From positions 75,059 to 139,058 of the forward strand of contig LDXR01000006.1 in assembly GCA_001443495.1 (NCBI GenBank): a DNA stretch of 64,000 nt. Direction: 5' to 3'. The stretch comes from a candidate division NC10 bacterium CSP1-5 (lineage in GTDB: Bacteria > Methylomirabilota > Methylomirabilia > Methylomirabilales > CSP1-5). The notes beneath the pieces are model-generated. The model did not search any database and was not told the DNA's origin. It was given only the letters and a program-made list of their open reading frames with translations. The stretch's first letter is position 1. Each line of letters opens with the position of its first letter. A program made the translations under genes and the position numbers. Positions 1-8,074 of the stretch are shown here, in pieces.

Positions 1-1
1 G

Positions 2-1450
2 GGGCGCTCCGCCGCCGACGTGGTAGCCGCCATCGAGACCAATCCGGTGAGCCTCGATCCCCGCGTCGCCACCGATGCCCTCTCCCTGCATGTCGCCGGA
101 TTGCTCTTCAATGGCCTGGTCCGCGCGGATGACCATCTCCGGGTCGTCCCGGACCTCGCACGCCGGTGGGAGCAGCCCGACGACCGAACGGTCATCTTCC
201 ATCTCCGCGAGGGGGTGCGGTTTCACCGCGGGCGGGAGCTCACCGCCGACGATGTCCGGTTTACTTTCGAATCTCTCCAGACCATCGGTTCGGCCCACAC
301 GCCCCTCCTCCAGGAGGTCAAAGAGATTCGGGTCCTGGACCGTTATCGGGTGGCCTTTCACCTGAAACGCCCCTTCACTCCCCTCCTGTACCATCTGACG
401 GTGGGAATCGTCCCGGCGGACCTCGCGAGTCAAGCGGGCTTTGGTCAGGCGCCGGTGGGCACAGGGCCTTTTCGATTCACACGGTGGGGCCAGAATGAGG
501 AGGTCGAGCTTGAGGCCTTTCCAGGGTATTTCGGCGGGAGTCCCCGGATCACGAGGCTCAGACTGCGGATCATCCCGGATGCGACTATCCGATTCCTCGA
601 GCTGAAGAAGGGGAACATCGATCTGCTCCTCGGGTCGCTCCCCCCCGAGGTCTTATCCTTGGTCGATTCGCTACCGGGGGTTCAGACGGCCACGGGTCCC
701 TCCAGTAACTACACCTACCTGGGCTTCAACCTCCGGGACCCGATTCTGGCTGACCGCAAAGTTCGCCGGGCCATCGCCTATGCCCTTGACCGAAAGGGAC
801 TCATCGCCCATCTCCTCCGGGGGCAGGCGACTGCGGCCACGGGGCTCCTCTTTCCCCAGCACTGGGCCTACGAACCGCAGGTGGCGACCTTCCCGTTCGA
901 CCCGGAAAGGGCCAGGCGGCTTTTGGATGAGGCCGGGTATCCTGTAACACAAGAGGGGGTGCGGTTCGCCCTCACCTTCAAGGCGACGACGGGCGAGCTC
1001 AGCCGAGCCATTGCCGAGGCAATACAGTTCCAACTGGCGCAGGTCGGGATTCGGCTCGAGATCCGGAGCTACGAGTGGGGGACGTTCTATGCCGATATCA
1101 AGTCGGGGAATTTCCAGCTTTATGTCCTGACCTGGGTCGGCATCACCGACCCCGACTATTATCAGTATATCTTCCACTCCGATTCTCTTCCTCCCCTTGG
1201 GGCCAATCGGGGTTACTACCGGAACCCCGAGGTGGATCGTCTGCTGCTCCACGGTCGGCGAACCGCGGACACGGGTGGGCGAAAGACGACCTACGGCCGA
1301 ATCCAGCAGATCCTGGCTGAGGAGCTTCCCTATATCAGTCTCTGGCACGAGCTGCGTTGGGTCGCGTACAAGGGGCGGATCCGGGGGTTCTCCCTGATGC
1401 CGGGAGGTGACTTTACCCCCCTCAAGGACGTTTGGATCGATGACCGCTAG
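2..1450 (+). CDS. ABC transporter substrate-binding protein, peptide/nickel family (5' end outside window)
   Basis: Periplasmic solute-binding protein of the SBP_bac_5 (DppA/OppA/NikA) family, which captures peptides, nickel chelates or related solutes and hands them to the two permeases that follow. The reading frame is open to the left edge, and a GTG at 20 falls inside the conserved N-terminal fold (IETNPVSLDPR, then LFNGLVRADD), so the signal peptide and true start lie upstream of the window. The remaining 482 residues contain the family blocks GPFRFTRW and VRRAIAYALDR and reach a normal C-terminus. The ATPase subunits are not in the window. The solute cannot be told from sequence. Confidence 0.9.
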   Translation, partial: GRSAADVVAAIETNPVSLDPRVATDALSLHVAGLLFNGLVRADDHLRVVPDLARRWEQPDDRTVIFHLREGVRFHRGRELTADDVRFTFESLQTIGSAHTPLLQEVKEIRVLDRYRVAFHLKRPFTPLLYHLTVGIVPADLASQAGFGQAPVGTGPFRFTRWGQNEEVELEAFPGYFGGSPRITRLRLRIIPDATIRFLELKKGNIDLLLGSLPPEVLSLVDSLPGVQTATGPSSNYTYLGFNLRDPILADRKVRRAIAYALDRKGLIAHLLRGQATAATGLLFPQHWAYEPQVATFPFDPERARRLLDEAGYPVTQEGVRFALTFKATTGELSRAIAEAIQFQLAQVGIRLEIRSYEWGTFYADIKSGNFQLYVLTWVGITDPDYYQYIFHSDSLPPLGANRGYYRNPEVDRLLLHGRRTADTGGRKTTYGRIQQILAEELPYISLWHELRWVAYKGRIRGFSLMPGGDFTPLKDVWIDDR

Positions 1451-1451
1451 A

Positions 1452-1560
1452 TGGTTCACGGTTCAGGGTTCATAGTCGGGCCTATGAGTTTGGTGGAATT
1501 GAGGCATTATCATGAGCCATGAACTCTGAACTATGAACCCCGAACGCTGAACTATGAACG
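1452..1560. repeat. Degenerate heptamer repeat, inverted arms (GTTCANN type)
   Basis: The left arm (about 1452-1475) reads as successive 7-mers of the type GTTCANN on the plus strand. The right arm (about 1513-1560) reads as the same 7-mers on the minus strand (GTTCATA, GTTCAGC, GTTCGGG, GTTCATA, GTTCAGA, GTTCATG). The two arms can pair into an imperfect stem between the binding-protein gene and the first permease gene. Confidence 0.7.
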
Positions 1561-1576
1561 CCGCGAGGCGAGAGAG

Positions 1577-2497
1577 ATGGGACGCTATCTCCTGCGAAGG
1601 CTGCTCCTCCTGCTCCCGGTGATGTGGGGCGTATCCACGTTGGTCTTTCTCCTGATCCACCTGACTCCCGGGGATCCGGTGGAGGTGATGTTGGGCGAGG
1701 CTGCCCTCCCTGCGGCGAGGGAGGCACTCCGCCAGAGCCTCCGGCTGGACCGTCCCCTTCCAGAACAGTATCTCTTCTTCCTACACGGGCTTGTGACCGG
1801 GGATCTCGGCACGTCTCTCTTCTCTCGGGAGCCGGTCTTTGCCCGGCTCCTGCAGGCGCTGCCCGCCACCGCCGAGCTGGCGGTGACGGGTCTCGGTGTG
1901 GCCCTCATGATCGCCGTCCCCCTGGGGACTGTAGCCGCGGTGAGGCGGGGCTCTGGCCTCGACCACGGGAGTCGGTTCGTGGCCCTCTTGGGGGTTTCGG
2001 TCCCCAACTTTGTGCTCGCGCCGCTCTTGATCCTCGCCTTTGCCATTGAACTCAACTGGCTGCCGGTGTCGGGTCGCGGCGGCCTCGGCCATTTGGTCCT
2101 TCCGGCCCTGACTCTCGGGATGGCGTTCGCCGGGATCCTCTCACGGATGGTGCGGGCGAGCCTGCTGGAGGTCCTGGGTCAGGACTACATCCGGGCGGCC
2201 AGGGCCAAGGGCCTTTCCGAACGACGGGTGATCCTCCGTCATGGCCTGATGGCTTCCGTGATTCCCGTCATCACCATCGTGGGGCTACAGTTTGGGGCGT
2301 TGCTCTCGGGTGCGATCATCACCGAGACCATCTTTGCCTGGCCCGGTCTAGGGAGACTGACGCTTCAGGCGATCCAGGCTCGGGATTATCCGCTGGTGCA
2401 GGGCTGTGTCCTGGTCATCAGTTTCGGGTATGTCTTGGTCAACACGGCGACGGATCTGTTGTACGCCTATGTGGACCCGAGGATACGGTATGAATGA
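1577..2497 (+). CDS. ABC transporter permease, DppB/OppB type
   Basis: Inner-membrane permease of the peptide/nickel importer, 306 residues, the usual length for DppB. It has an N-terminal membrane anchor (RRLLLLLPVMWGVSTLVF), the first periplasmic segment with the LTPGDPV block typical of this family, and the cytoplasmic EAA-type loop around DYIRAARAKGLS that docks the ATPase. ATG 1577 is preceded by a purine-rich GAGGCGAGAGAG stretch. It belongs with the binding protein upstream and the second permease downstream; a heptamer repeat lies on each side of the gene. Confidence 0.93.
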   Translation: MGRYLLRRLLLLLPVMWGVSTLVFLLIHLTPGDPVEVMLGEAALPAAREALRQSLRLDRPLPEQYLFFLHGLVTGDLGTSLFSREPVFARLLQALPATAELAVTGLGVALMIAVPLGTVAAVRRGSGLDHGSRFVALLGVSVPNFVLAPLLILAFAIELNWLPVSGRGGLGHLVLPALTLGMAFAGILSRMVRASLLEVLGQDYIRAARAKGLSERRVILRHGLMASVIPVITIVGLQFGALLSGAIITETIFAWPGLGRLTLQAIQARDYPLVQGCVLVISFGYVLVNTATDLLYAYVDPRIRYE

Positions 2498-2498
2498 G

Positions 2499-2569
2499 AG
2501 CTGTCAGCGGTCAGCTATCAGCACAGTATGGAGCATGTCCTCGCTGCTAACAGCGGACGGGTGATAGCT
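2499..2569. repeat. Degenerate heptamer repeat, inverted arms (GCTGTCA/GCTATCA type)
   Basis: The left arm (2499-2522) is built of GCTGTCA, GCGGTCA and GCTATCA. The right arm (2543-2569) reads on the minus strand as GCTATCA, CCCGTCC and GCTGTTA. It has the same design as the repeat at 1452-1560 with a different 7-mer, and it lies between the two permease genes. Confidence 0.65.
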
Positions 2570-2588
2570 TTTGGAGGCGATGGCGGCC

Positions 2589-3395
2589 ATGCGAAAAAAT
2601 AGACCGTGGCCCAGCGGGCTGCTGCTGGTGACGGGGGTAATGCTCTGTGCATTGCTGGCCCCGATCCTGGCCCCTCATTCCCCCACAGAGCAGGTATTGG
2701 CCGAGGGTCTCACTGGCCCAAGCCTCACACATCCCTTTGGTCAGGATCGCCTCGGCCGCGATCTCCTCTCTCGAACTTTGTACGGGGCCAGGATCTCATT
2801 CTGGGTTGCCACGGTGGCCGTCAGCATCTCTTTAGGGATCGGGCTCGTGGTCGGGGCAGCCGCCGGCCACTTCGGCGGGTGGGTGGACGAGCTCGTGATG
2901 CGCTTCGTGGATATCTTGCAGGCCTTTCCGGGAATTCTCCTCGCGATCGCCTTTGCGGCCATCCTGGGCCCGAGCATTACCAACGTGGTCATTGCCCTCT
3001 CCTTGATCGGCTGGGTAGGATATGCCCGGCTCACCCGCGGCCAGATCCTCGTGGTCCGGGAGATGGAGTTTGTGACGGCGGTCAGGGCCTTAGGGGGTAA
3101 AGACCTGAGGGTGATCCTCCGGCATCTGCTGCCCAATATCGTTGGGCCGGTCCTCGTGGAGGCCAGCTTTGGCTTCGCATCGGTCATCGTTGCTGAGGCG
3201 AGCCTGAGCTTCCTCGGCCTCGGCACCCAGCCCCCCACGCCGAGCTGGGGGGCGATGCTCGATGAGGCCAGGCAGTATCTCTTGGTCGCGCCCCATCTGA
3301 CCCTCTTCCCCGGGCTCGCGATCGTGGTCACCGTCATGGGCCTTAACTTCCTGGGGGACGGCCTCAGGGACCTGTGGGATCCGCGGGGCGGGTAA
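2589..3395 (+). CDS. ABC transporter permease, DppC/OppC type
   Basis: Second inner-membrane permease of the importer, 268 residues from ATG 2589. TTG 2571 and ATG 2580 are also in frame, but GGAGG at 2573-2577 overlaps or crowds them and is 11 nt from ATG 2589. Family features are the N-terminal membrane segment, the FGQDRLGRDLLSR block common to DppC/OppC, and the EAA loop with FVTAVRALGGKDLRVILRH. Together with the previous two genes it gives a binding protein and permease pair but no ATPase in view; the gene after it is unrelated. Confidence 0.92.
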   Translation: MRKNRPWPSGLLLVTGVMLCALLAPILAPHSPTEQVLAEGLTGPSLTHPFGQDRLGRDLLSRTLYGARISFWVATVAVSISLGIGLVVGAAAGHFGGWVDELVMRFVDILQAFPGILLAIAFAAILGPSITNVVIALSLIGWVGYARLTRGQILVVREMEFVTAVRALGGKDLRVILRHLLPNIVGPVLVEASFGFASVIVAEASLSFLGLGTQPPTPSWGAMLDEARQYLLVAPHLTLFPGLAIVVTVMGLNFLGDGLRDLWDPRGG

Positions 3396-3462
3396 GTGCT
3401 CGGGCCCGGCTGGGGTCTGGTATATTAGCGTGGTGGCCCTTTGACCTCGGGATGCTTTTCCG

Positions 3463-4188
3463 TTGACCAGGGACAAGAAAGGCGACAAGGGAAAGAAAAG
3501 ACCGTCGGTCCGACTGCCGGTGGCGCCGCCGTCCCGGCCCCATCGGCCCAAGCCCGATTATCGGCGAGAGCATGAGCAGGAGCGTATCCGCCGGGTCGTG
3601 GAGGAAGAGCAGAAGCAACAGGAGGAGCAGGACAACCCGGAGCGGGAAGAGCAGAACGAGCAGGGGGTGACGGAGCGTGCTGTGGGTGAGAAGAGAGGTC
3701 AGGGACTCCGGTTTGTGGTGCACGAGCACAAGGCCACCCGCCTCCATCACGATTTCCGGCTGGAGATAGCGGGGGTGCTCAAGTCGTGGGCGGTCCCGAA
3801 AGGCCCCTCCATGAATCCCGCGGAGAAGCGACTGGCGGTGATGGTGTCGGATCATCCTCTGGTGTACGCCGAATTTGAAGGAATCATTCCTGAGGGAAGC
3901 TATGGCGCGGGGCCCGTGGTCATTTGGGACACGGGGACGTACGTTCCCCTCGAGGGGGACCCGCGTGACGGGATCAAGACCGGGAAGCTCGCCTTTGAGC
4001 TGCACGGAAAAAGGCTCAAGGGAGCCTTCGCCTTGGCCCGGATGACGGGGCGAGGGACGGGGAAGGAATGGTTATTGATAAAGAAGCGAGACGCCCACGC
4101 CGACCCGCAGTGGAAACTCAAGACGGCCCTGACGCCACAGAGGCTCAAGGGCCTCGAGGTCAAGATCCCTCCCTGCGAGACCGAATAG
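3463..4188 (+). CDS. Stand-alone LigD-type 3'-phosphoesterase domain protein
   Basis: A 241-residue protein whose C-terminal ~160 residues match the 3'-phosphoesterase (PE) domain of bacterial NHEJ ligase LigD, which resects 3'-ribonucleotides and 3'-phosphates at DNA ends. The metal-binding blocks are present: [26 protein letters not shown] and IPEGSYGAG. The first ~75 residues are a highly charged, low-complexity Lys/Arg/Glu/Gln tail, probably a flexible nucleic-acid-binding arm. No ligase or polymerase domain follows and no Ku gene is in the window, so this is a separate PE protein. The TTG start at 3463 is the first in frame but has no strong ribosome-binding site, so the N-terminus is uncertain. 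Confidence 0.85.
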   Translation: MTRDKKGDKGKKRPSVRLPVAPPSRPHRPKPDYRREHEQERIRRVVEEEQKQQEEQDNPEREEQNEQGVTERAVGEKRGQGLRFVVHEHKATRLHHDFRLEIAGVLKSWAVPKGPSMNPAEKRLAVMVSDHPLVYAEFEGIIPEGSYGAGPVVIWDTGTYVPLEGDPRDGIKTGKLAFELHGKRLKGAFALARMTGRGTGKEWLLIKKRDAHADPQWKLKTALTPQRLKGLEVKIPPCETE

Positions 4189-4429
4189 GAGCGATTTCCT
4201 CGTCCGAGAGCGGGTGTACAATGCCGACGCCTGGTGGACAAGCACCGCCGGGCGTTCGCGTTTTCCAGGGGCAATTTCTGCCGTGCAAAGACCCCAGAAA
4301 GGGTCCATCGTGTAAGCGCTCGGCCCCTCAGGCCTTCTTATTCGAGCTCATCGACCGTGCCGCGGGGTGTCATTTTGGCATACTTCGTGCACCCTCGATG
4401 GGTAGCGACGCATTGTGAGGCGCTGAGAG

Positions 4430-5113
4430 ATGGGGAGGAAAGACCAGATCCGGCTTGTCATCGCCGACGACCACAGGCTCTTCCGGGAAGGGCTCGTCGA
4501 ACTCTTGCGGCGGGAAGAGGCGATCGAGGTCGTGGGGGAGGCCGCCAACGGACGGGAGGTCCTCAAGGCCCTCGAGGAGTTCCACCCGGACGTCCTGCTC
4601 TTAGATCTTTTCATGCCGGAAATGGACGGGCTCGACGTCCTCCCGCAGATTCGCGAGCACAACTCTTCGACCAAGGTCCTCATCCTGACCGGCTATTTTG
4701 ATCAGGAGCTCGTCTTCCGCAGCCTGTGGGAGGGGGCTAGGGGGTACCTTCAAAAGAATGTATCGAGCGCGGAGCTATTAAAGGCGATCCGGGCGGTCCA
4801 CGCCGGCGAGGCCTGGATCGAGAGGGGTGTCATGGGCCACCTGCTGGAGGAGCTGCCCCGCCAGGAGAACCGCGTCAATAAGAAGAGCCAGTCGGCCCAG
4901 CTCTTGAGCCAACGGGAGGCGGAGGTCGCGAGATTCGTGGCTGAAGGCCTCAGCAACAAGGAGGTTGCCGATCGGCTCTTAATCAGCGAGAAGACGGTCA
5001 AATCGCATCTGGTCAGCATCTTCAGAAAGCTTCATCTACGGCATCGCCTCCAACTGGCCCTCTATACCCTCGAACGGGACTCTATCCTGAATCGCCGCCC
5101 CAACGACGGCTAG
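4430..5113 (+). CDS. NarL/LuxR-family two-component response regulator
   Basis: A 227-residue cytoplasmic regulator with an N-terminal receiver domain (acidic pair in VIADDH, phospho-acceptor Asp in VLLLDLFMPEMDG, Lys in LQKN) and a C-terminal LuxR-type helix-turn-helix (SQREAEVARFVAEGLSNKEV, then EKTVKSHL). ATG 4430 has GTGAGG nine bases upstream. No partner kinase is adjacent. The stop codon TAG (5111-5113) lies on the outer edge of the MITE-like element that begins at 5112, so the last codons may have been reset by that insertion. Confidence 0.92.
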   Translation: MGRKDQIRLVIADDHRLFREGLVELLRREEAIEVVGEAANGREVLKALEEFHPDVLLLDLFMPEMDGLDVLPQIREHNSSTKVLILTGYFDQELVFRSLWEGARGYLQKNVSSAELLKAIRAVHAGEAWIERGVMGHLLEELPRQENRVNKKSQSAQLLSQREAEVARFVAEGLSNKEVADRLLISEKTVKSHLVSIFRKLHLRHRLQLALYTLERDSILNRRPNDG

Positions 5114-5308
5114 TGCCGTTCCACTTACTTACGTAGTGCCCTGAACGCGGCCAAGGCCCGTTCCGACCAAGGAACAGGTCAAGGAAGCCAGCAAAGCCTG
5201 GTACCGTTCCAACTATTTTCGTCAAGGCGAGGCAGTTCCAATGGGCTATGCCTCCGTGCACAGGAACAACCGGGAGACGCAGCAGGCACAATAAGTTAGA
5301 ACGGCACT
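5112..5308. mobile_element. MITE-like element, 197 bp, with terminal inverted repeats
   Basis: The left end AGTGCCGTTC (5112-5121) is repeated exactly as an inverted copy at the right end (5299-5308), and the inner bases also partly match (ACTTA). A possible 3-bp target duplication, GCT, flanks it (5109-5111 and 5309-5311). There is no coding capacity. An internal partial copy of the terminus (TACCGTTCCAACTA) lies near 5202. It fills most of the 305-bp gap between the response regulator and the PilZ gene. The same terminus recurs at 6141-6156 and, inverted, at 42893-42906. Confidence 0.6.
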
Positions 5309-5417
5309 GCTCTCGGCATCGCACATACCTGCCGACCAGCCCCCAGGCCCGGCTGCCGCCACCTTCGGTCTGCTCGGCCAATGAGAGTTGGCCCGGCGCT
5401 TGCAATTTTGTGCAAAC

Positions 5418-6146
5418 ATGACCCATCCCTCCGTCCGTCAGCATCCGAGGTTCCCGGTCCGGTTACCGCTCCTCTTCGACAGCCCGGCGGTCCCCGGCCC
5501 CGGGGGGGGTGTCACCCTAAATGTGAGTCAGGGCGGTCTGCTGCTCGATGTTCCCAAGCCGCTCCCCCCCGGCACCCCGGCGAGCCTCCTCCTGTTCACG
5601 GGCGAGTGCGTCGCACGGGCCGAGGTCGTGGTGGTCTGGACGGTCGAGGATATTCCGAGCCGTCTCGGCGTGCGATTCACCTGGTTGACCGGCAACGATC
5701 ACCTCGCCTGGGAGCGGCTACTCGCCTACCAGGCGGGTGTCAGGCCTCGGGCTTCCGTCCGCATCCCTGTGGCCCTCGAGGTCACGTGCCTGCTCTCCCC
5801 GGACAGCCGGGTGCCGGGCCAGATCCAGAATCTGAGCGACGGCGGTCTCATGGTAAGTCTCGGGCAAGAGCTCGCCCCTCGGACACGCCTGGCCGTCTCG
5901 GTCCCCCCGTGGCGCAGCCTCCCCCCGGTCGAGATGCAGGCCGAGGTGGTGTGGACCCGGGCCACCTCCGACGGGCACGGCGTAGTCCACGGGCTTCGAT
6001 TCCTTTCGGATGACAGGGAAGGGGCGTTCTTCGTCGCCGGGACCCTCCTGCGGCAGCTCCTCGATCCGCAAGAGGCGTCGTCGGACAGGAGTGTCTATCT
6101 CCTGGCCCTGTTGGCGAGGACCGCCGCTGGCCGGCTACCGGGCTAG
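5418..6146 (+). CDS. Tandem PilZ-domain protein
   Basis: A 242-residue cytoplasmic protein with two PilZ-like halves, a fold that commonly binds cyclic di-GMP. The first half starts RQHPRFPVRLPL and contains NVSQGG; the second starts RPRASVRIPVALEV and contains NLSDGG, matching the RxxxR and (D/N)xSxxG motifs. ATG 5418 was chosen over the in-frame TTG 5388 because it begins just before the first RxxxR block; neither start has a good ribosome-binding site. The effector is unknown. The stop codon lies inside a copy of the MITE terminus (6141-6156). Confidence 0.82.
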   Translation: MTHPSVRQHPRFPVRLPLLFDSPAVPGPGGGVTLNVSQGGLLLDVPKPLPPGTPASLLLFTGECVARAEVVVVWTVEDIPSRLGVRFTWLTGNDHLAWERLLAYQAGVRPRASVRIPVALEVTCLLSPDSRVPGQIQNLSDGGLMVSLGQELAPRTRLAVSVPPWRSLPPVEMQAEVVWTRATSDGHGVVHGLRFLSDDREGAFFVAGTLLRQLLDPQEASSDRSVYLLALLARTAAGRLPG

Positions 6147-6156
6147 TGCCGTTCCA
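6141..6156 (+). repeat. Solo copy of MITE terminus GGCTAGTGCCGTTCCA
   Basis: These sixteen bases are identical to 5108-5123. As at the first site, the TAG inside it is the stop codon of the upstream gene (here the PilZ gene). No inverted partner was found nearby. Confidence 0.6.
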
Positions 6157-6208
6157 ATATTTCTTCCCCCATACTGATCCTTCAGGTCTCTAGGGTTTGA
6201 AGCGCCGC

Positions 6209-6237
6209 TTGACACCCCCTCTGCTGTCCGATAGCAT
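6209..6237 (+). promoter_or_regulatory. Predicted sigma-70 promoter for the AI-2E family permease
   Basis: TTGACA at 6209-6214, a 17-bp spacer, then TAGCAT at 6232-6237, about 84 bp before the permease ATG. Confidence 0.5.
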
Positions 6238-6320
6238 CACGCTTCAATTGCCGAGCATCCGAAGCGAGTTGATGCCTTGGAAAATCCGGCCATCGGGTCA
6301 CTCATCGGGTCCACGACTCA

Positions 6321-7397
6321 ATGAATCAAAGCGAAAGCCGTTTCTATCGCCGGGTATTCAGTCTCGCCGCGGCGGGCCTTCTCGCGTTCGCGCTCTTCAA
6401 GATCCTCGAACCGTTCATCGGACCCATGCTTTGGGCGCTCCTCCTCGCCTTCCTCCTCTTTCCGGTAAATCAGGGCCTGCGCCGGATGCTCCGGGGGCGT
6501 CGGGGGGTCGCGGCAATCCTCCTCACGCTTGTTGTCACCCTCCTCCTCGTCATCCCGGCCTCGCTTCTCGCAGCGGTCTTCACGGGGCAGGCCTCGGAGC
6601 TGGTTGGCCTTCTGCAGGAGGCCGCCGGCCGCTACCACATCGTCCAGGCAAGCGATCTGCTGCGGGTCCCGATCCTCGACCGTGCCATCCAGGGGATCGT
6701 GGGGCTGGTGCCGGTCACGGCAGAGCAGATCCAGGGTTGGATCGTCGAGGCGGGCAAGCGGCTCCTGCAAATCCTTGTTACGACAAGCGGCTCCTTCTTT
6801 GCCGGAGCCCTGCGGGGGTTCGTCGACCTTGTCCTGACCCTCTTCCTCTTCTTCTTCTTCCTGCGCGACGGCGAGGAGATGGCGCAAAGGCTGTTGCTCC
6901 TAATCCCGCTGGAGGCGGACCGCAAGGCGCGCCTCGTCGAGCATCTGGCGGCGGTGACGCGGGCGGTGGTGGTCGGTCTGCTGGTGACGTCGATCGTGCA
7001 GGGAACACTTGTCGGCATCGCCTTTGTCATCGTCGGCTTGCCGTCGCCCGTCGTGTTCGGCGTCCTGGCGGCGGTCGTGTCACTGCTGCCGCTCGTAGGC
7101 ACGGCCCTTGTCTGGGCGCCCGCCGCGCTGGCGCTTGCGATGCAGGGGCGCTGGGGGGCCGCGACCTTTTTGGCGGTCTGGGGCGCGGCCGTCGTCTCGG
7201 CCGCCGACAACTTCATCCGGCCCCTGCTCATCTCCGGCCGCGCCCAGATCGCGACCCTCCCCGTCTTCCTCGGCTTGTTAGGTGGAGTCGTTGCCTTCGG
7301 CGCGATCGGTCTGTTCCTGGGGCCGGTTCTCGTCGCCCTTGTGCTGGTCCTGCTCCGCTTCGCCGAGGAGACGCGGGGGAAAACGGAATCGCCATAG
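6321..7397 (+). CDS. AI-2E family (PerM/UPF0118) membrane permease
   Basis: A 358-residue inner-membrane protein of the AI-2E transporter superfamily, whose members include quorum-signal exporters and Na+/H+ antiporters. Hydrophobic helices cluster at residues ~13-60 and ~68-90, followed by a hydrophilic domain to ~145 and a C-terminal bundle of several helices, the usual layout for the family. ATG 6321 is the first Met of the frame and directly precedes the conserved N-terminal helix. The substrate cannot be assigned. It appears monocistronic, with a promoter-like sequence at 6209-6237. Confidence 0.85.
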   Translation: MNQSESRFYRRVFSLAAAGLLAFALFKILEPFIGPMLWALLLAFLLFPVNQGLRRMLRGRRGVAAILLTLVVTLLLVIPASLLAAVFTGQASELVGLLQEAAGRYHIVQASDLLRVPILDRAIQGIVGLVPVTAEQIQGWIVEAGKRLLQILVTTSGSFFAGALRGFVDLVLTLFLFFFFLRDGEEMAQRLLLLIPLEADRKARLVEHLAAVTRAVVVGLLVTSIVQGTLVGIAFVIVGLPSPVVFGVLAAVVSLLPLVGTALVWAPAALALAMQGRWGAATFLAVWGAAVVSAADNFIRPLLISGRAQIATLPVFLGLLGGVVAFGAIGLFLGPVLVALVLVLLRFAEETRGKTESP

Positions 7398-7433
7398 CGC
7401 CCGACCCAGAACCAGACTCTACGCGCGCGCCGG

Positions 7434-7580
7434 ATGATCGCGGGACATGTGTGCCGCTACAAAGGGGAATTGACACCCTGGCGCAAGTTTGATAATAGTC
7501 CAAGTCCGCAGAGATTGGCGCTCGACAGCGGCGCAATCACCCAGCACGAGTACGACGCCCAGCGCAGAAAAATACTGTAG
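7434..7580 (+). pseudogene. SHOCT-domain C-terminal remnant
   Basis: From an ATG at 7434 the frame encodes about 48 residues. The last twenty (LALDSGAITQHEYDAQRRKI) match the SHOCT motif, a short C-terminal oligomerisation module normally found at the end of larger proteins. The preceding residues look like nothing known, and a neighbouring frame contains GIDTLAQV, which resembles sequence usually seen just before SHOCT, so a frameshifted remnant is more likely than an intact small gene. Confidence 0.4.
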
Positions 7581-7634
7581 GTGACCAGAGACCATTGGTC
7601 ACGGGGACCACGGGACACAGGGAGGAGGTTGACC

Positions 7635-7868
7635 ATGATGAAGAAGATCGGCTTCATGATCGTGGGACTAGTCGTGATCGCAGGCCTCGGGGCCTGTTCG
7701 AAAGAGTACGAGATTCAGCCGGGCGGCCCGCACTTTGCCACGTTTACTCATATGGGGTATTCCCTCCAGGGGGAGAAGCCCCGCTTGACCAAGGCAGAGT
7801 TAGATCAGGCTAAGAAGGAAGGATGGTGGGGGATTCCGGTCCGCTACACGGTCGATGAGCTGGAGTGA
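7635..7868 (+). CDS. Small lipoprotein of unknown function
   Basis: A 77-residue predicted lipoprotein. ATG 7635 has a strong GGAGGAGG seven bases upstream (7621-7628); the longer frame from GTG 7581 has no such site. It has a charged n-region (MMKK), a hydrophobic core and the lipobox LGAC near residue 21, after which the mature chain starts at Cys. The mature part has no recognised domain but contains a conserved-looking Trp/Gly segment (EGWWGIPVRYTVDEL). It probably sits in the inner or outer membrane facing the periplasm. Confidence 0.7.
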   Translation: MMKKIGFMIVGLVVIAGLGACSKEYEIQPGGPHFATFTHMGYSLQGEKPRLTKAELDQAKKEGWWGIPVRYTVDELE

Positions 7869-7960
7869 CGGGGCGCCCCTGAGAGCGCGAGCAGGCGACA
7901 CAAGGGCACTTTGTCGTGGTGAAGTAGTCGGCACCGAGTGTGACTAGTCTGACAGAATGG

Positions 7961-7992
7961 GAAGGGGGCAGCCATCCTCTGCTGCCCCCTTC
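7961..7992 (+). other. Perfect 12-bp hairpin upstream of aquaporin gene
   Basis: GAAGGGGGCAGC (7961-7972) and GCTGCCCCCTTC (7981-7992) pair perfectly around an 8-base loop. There is no T-run, so this is not a standard terminator. It lies 83 bp before the aquaporin start and could be an RNA stability or regulatory element. Confidence 0.45.
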
Positions 7993-8074
7993 GCCTTCGC
8001 GGCTGCATCGCCGAGAGTCCGATGCGACCCGCGATGAGATTCGGCGTATGTCGCCCATCAGAGAGGCGCAGCAC

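Noticed and set aside
1452-1560. CRISPR-like array
   Set aside because: Units are 7 bp, degenerate and without spacers, and no cas genes are present; the other phrase-repeat sites also lack CRISPR layout.
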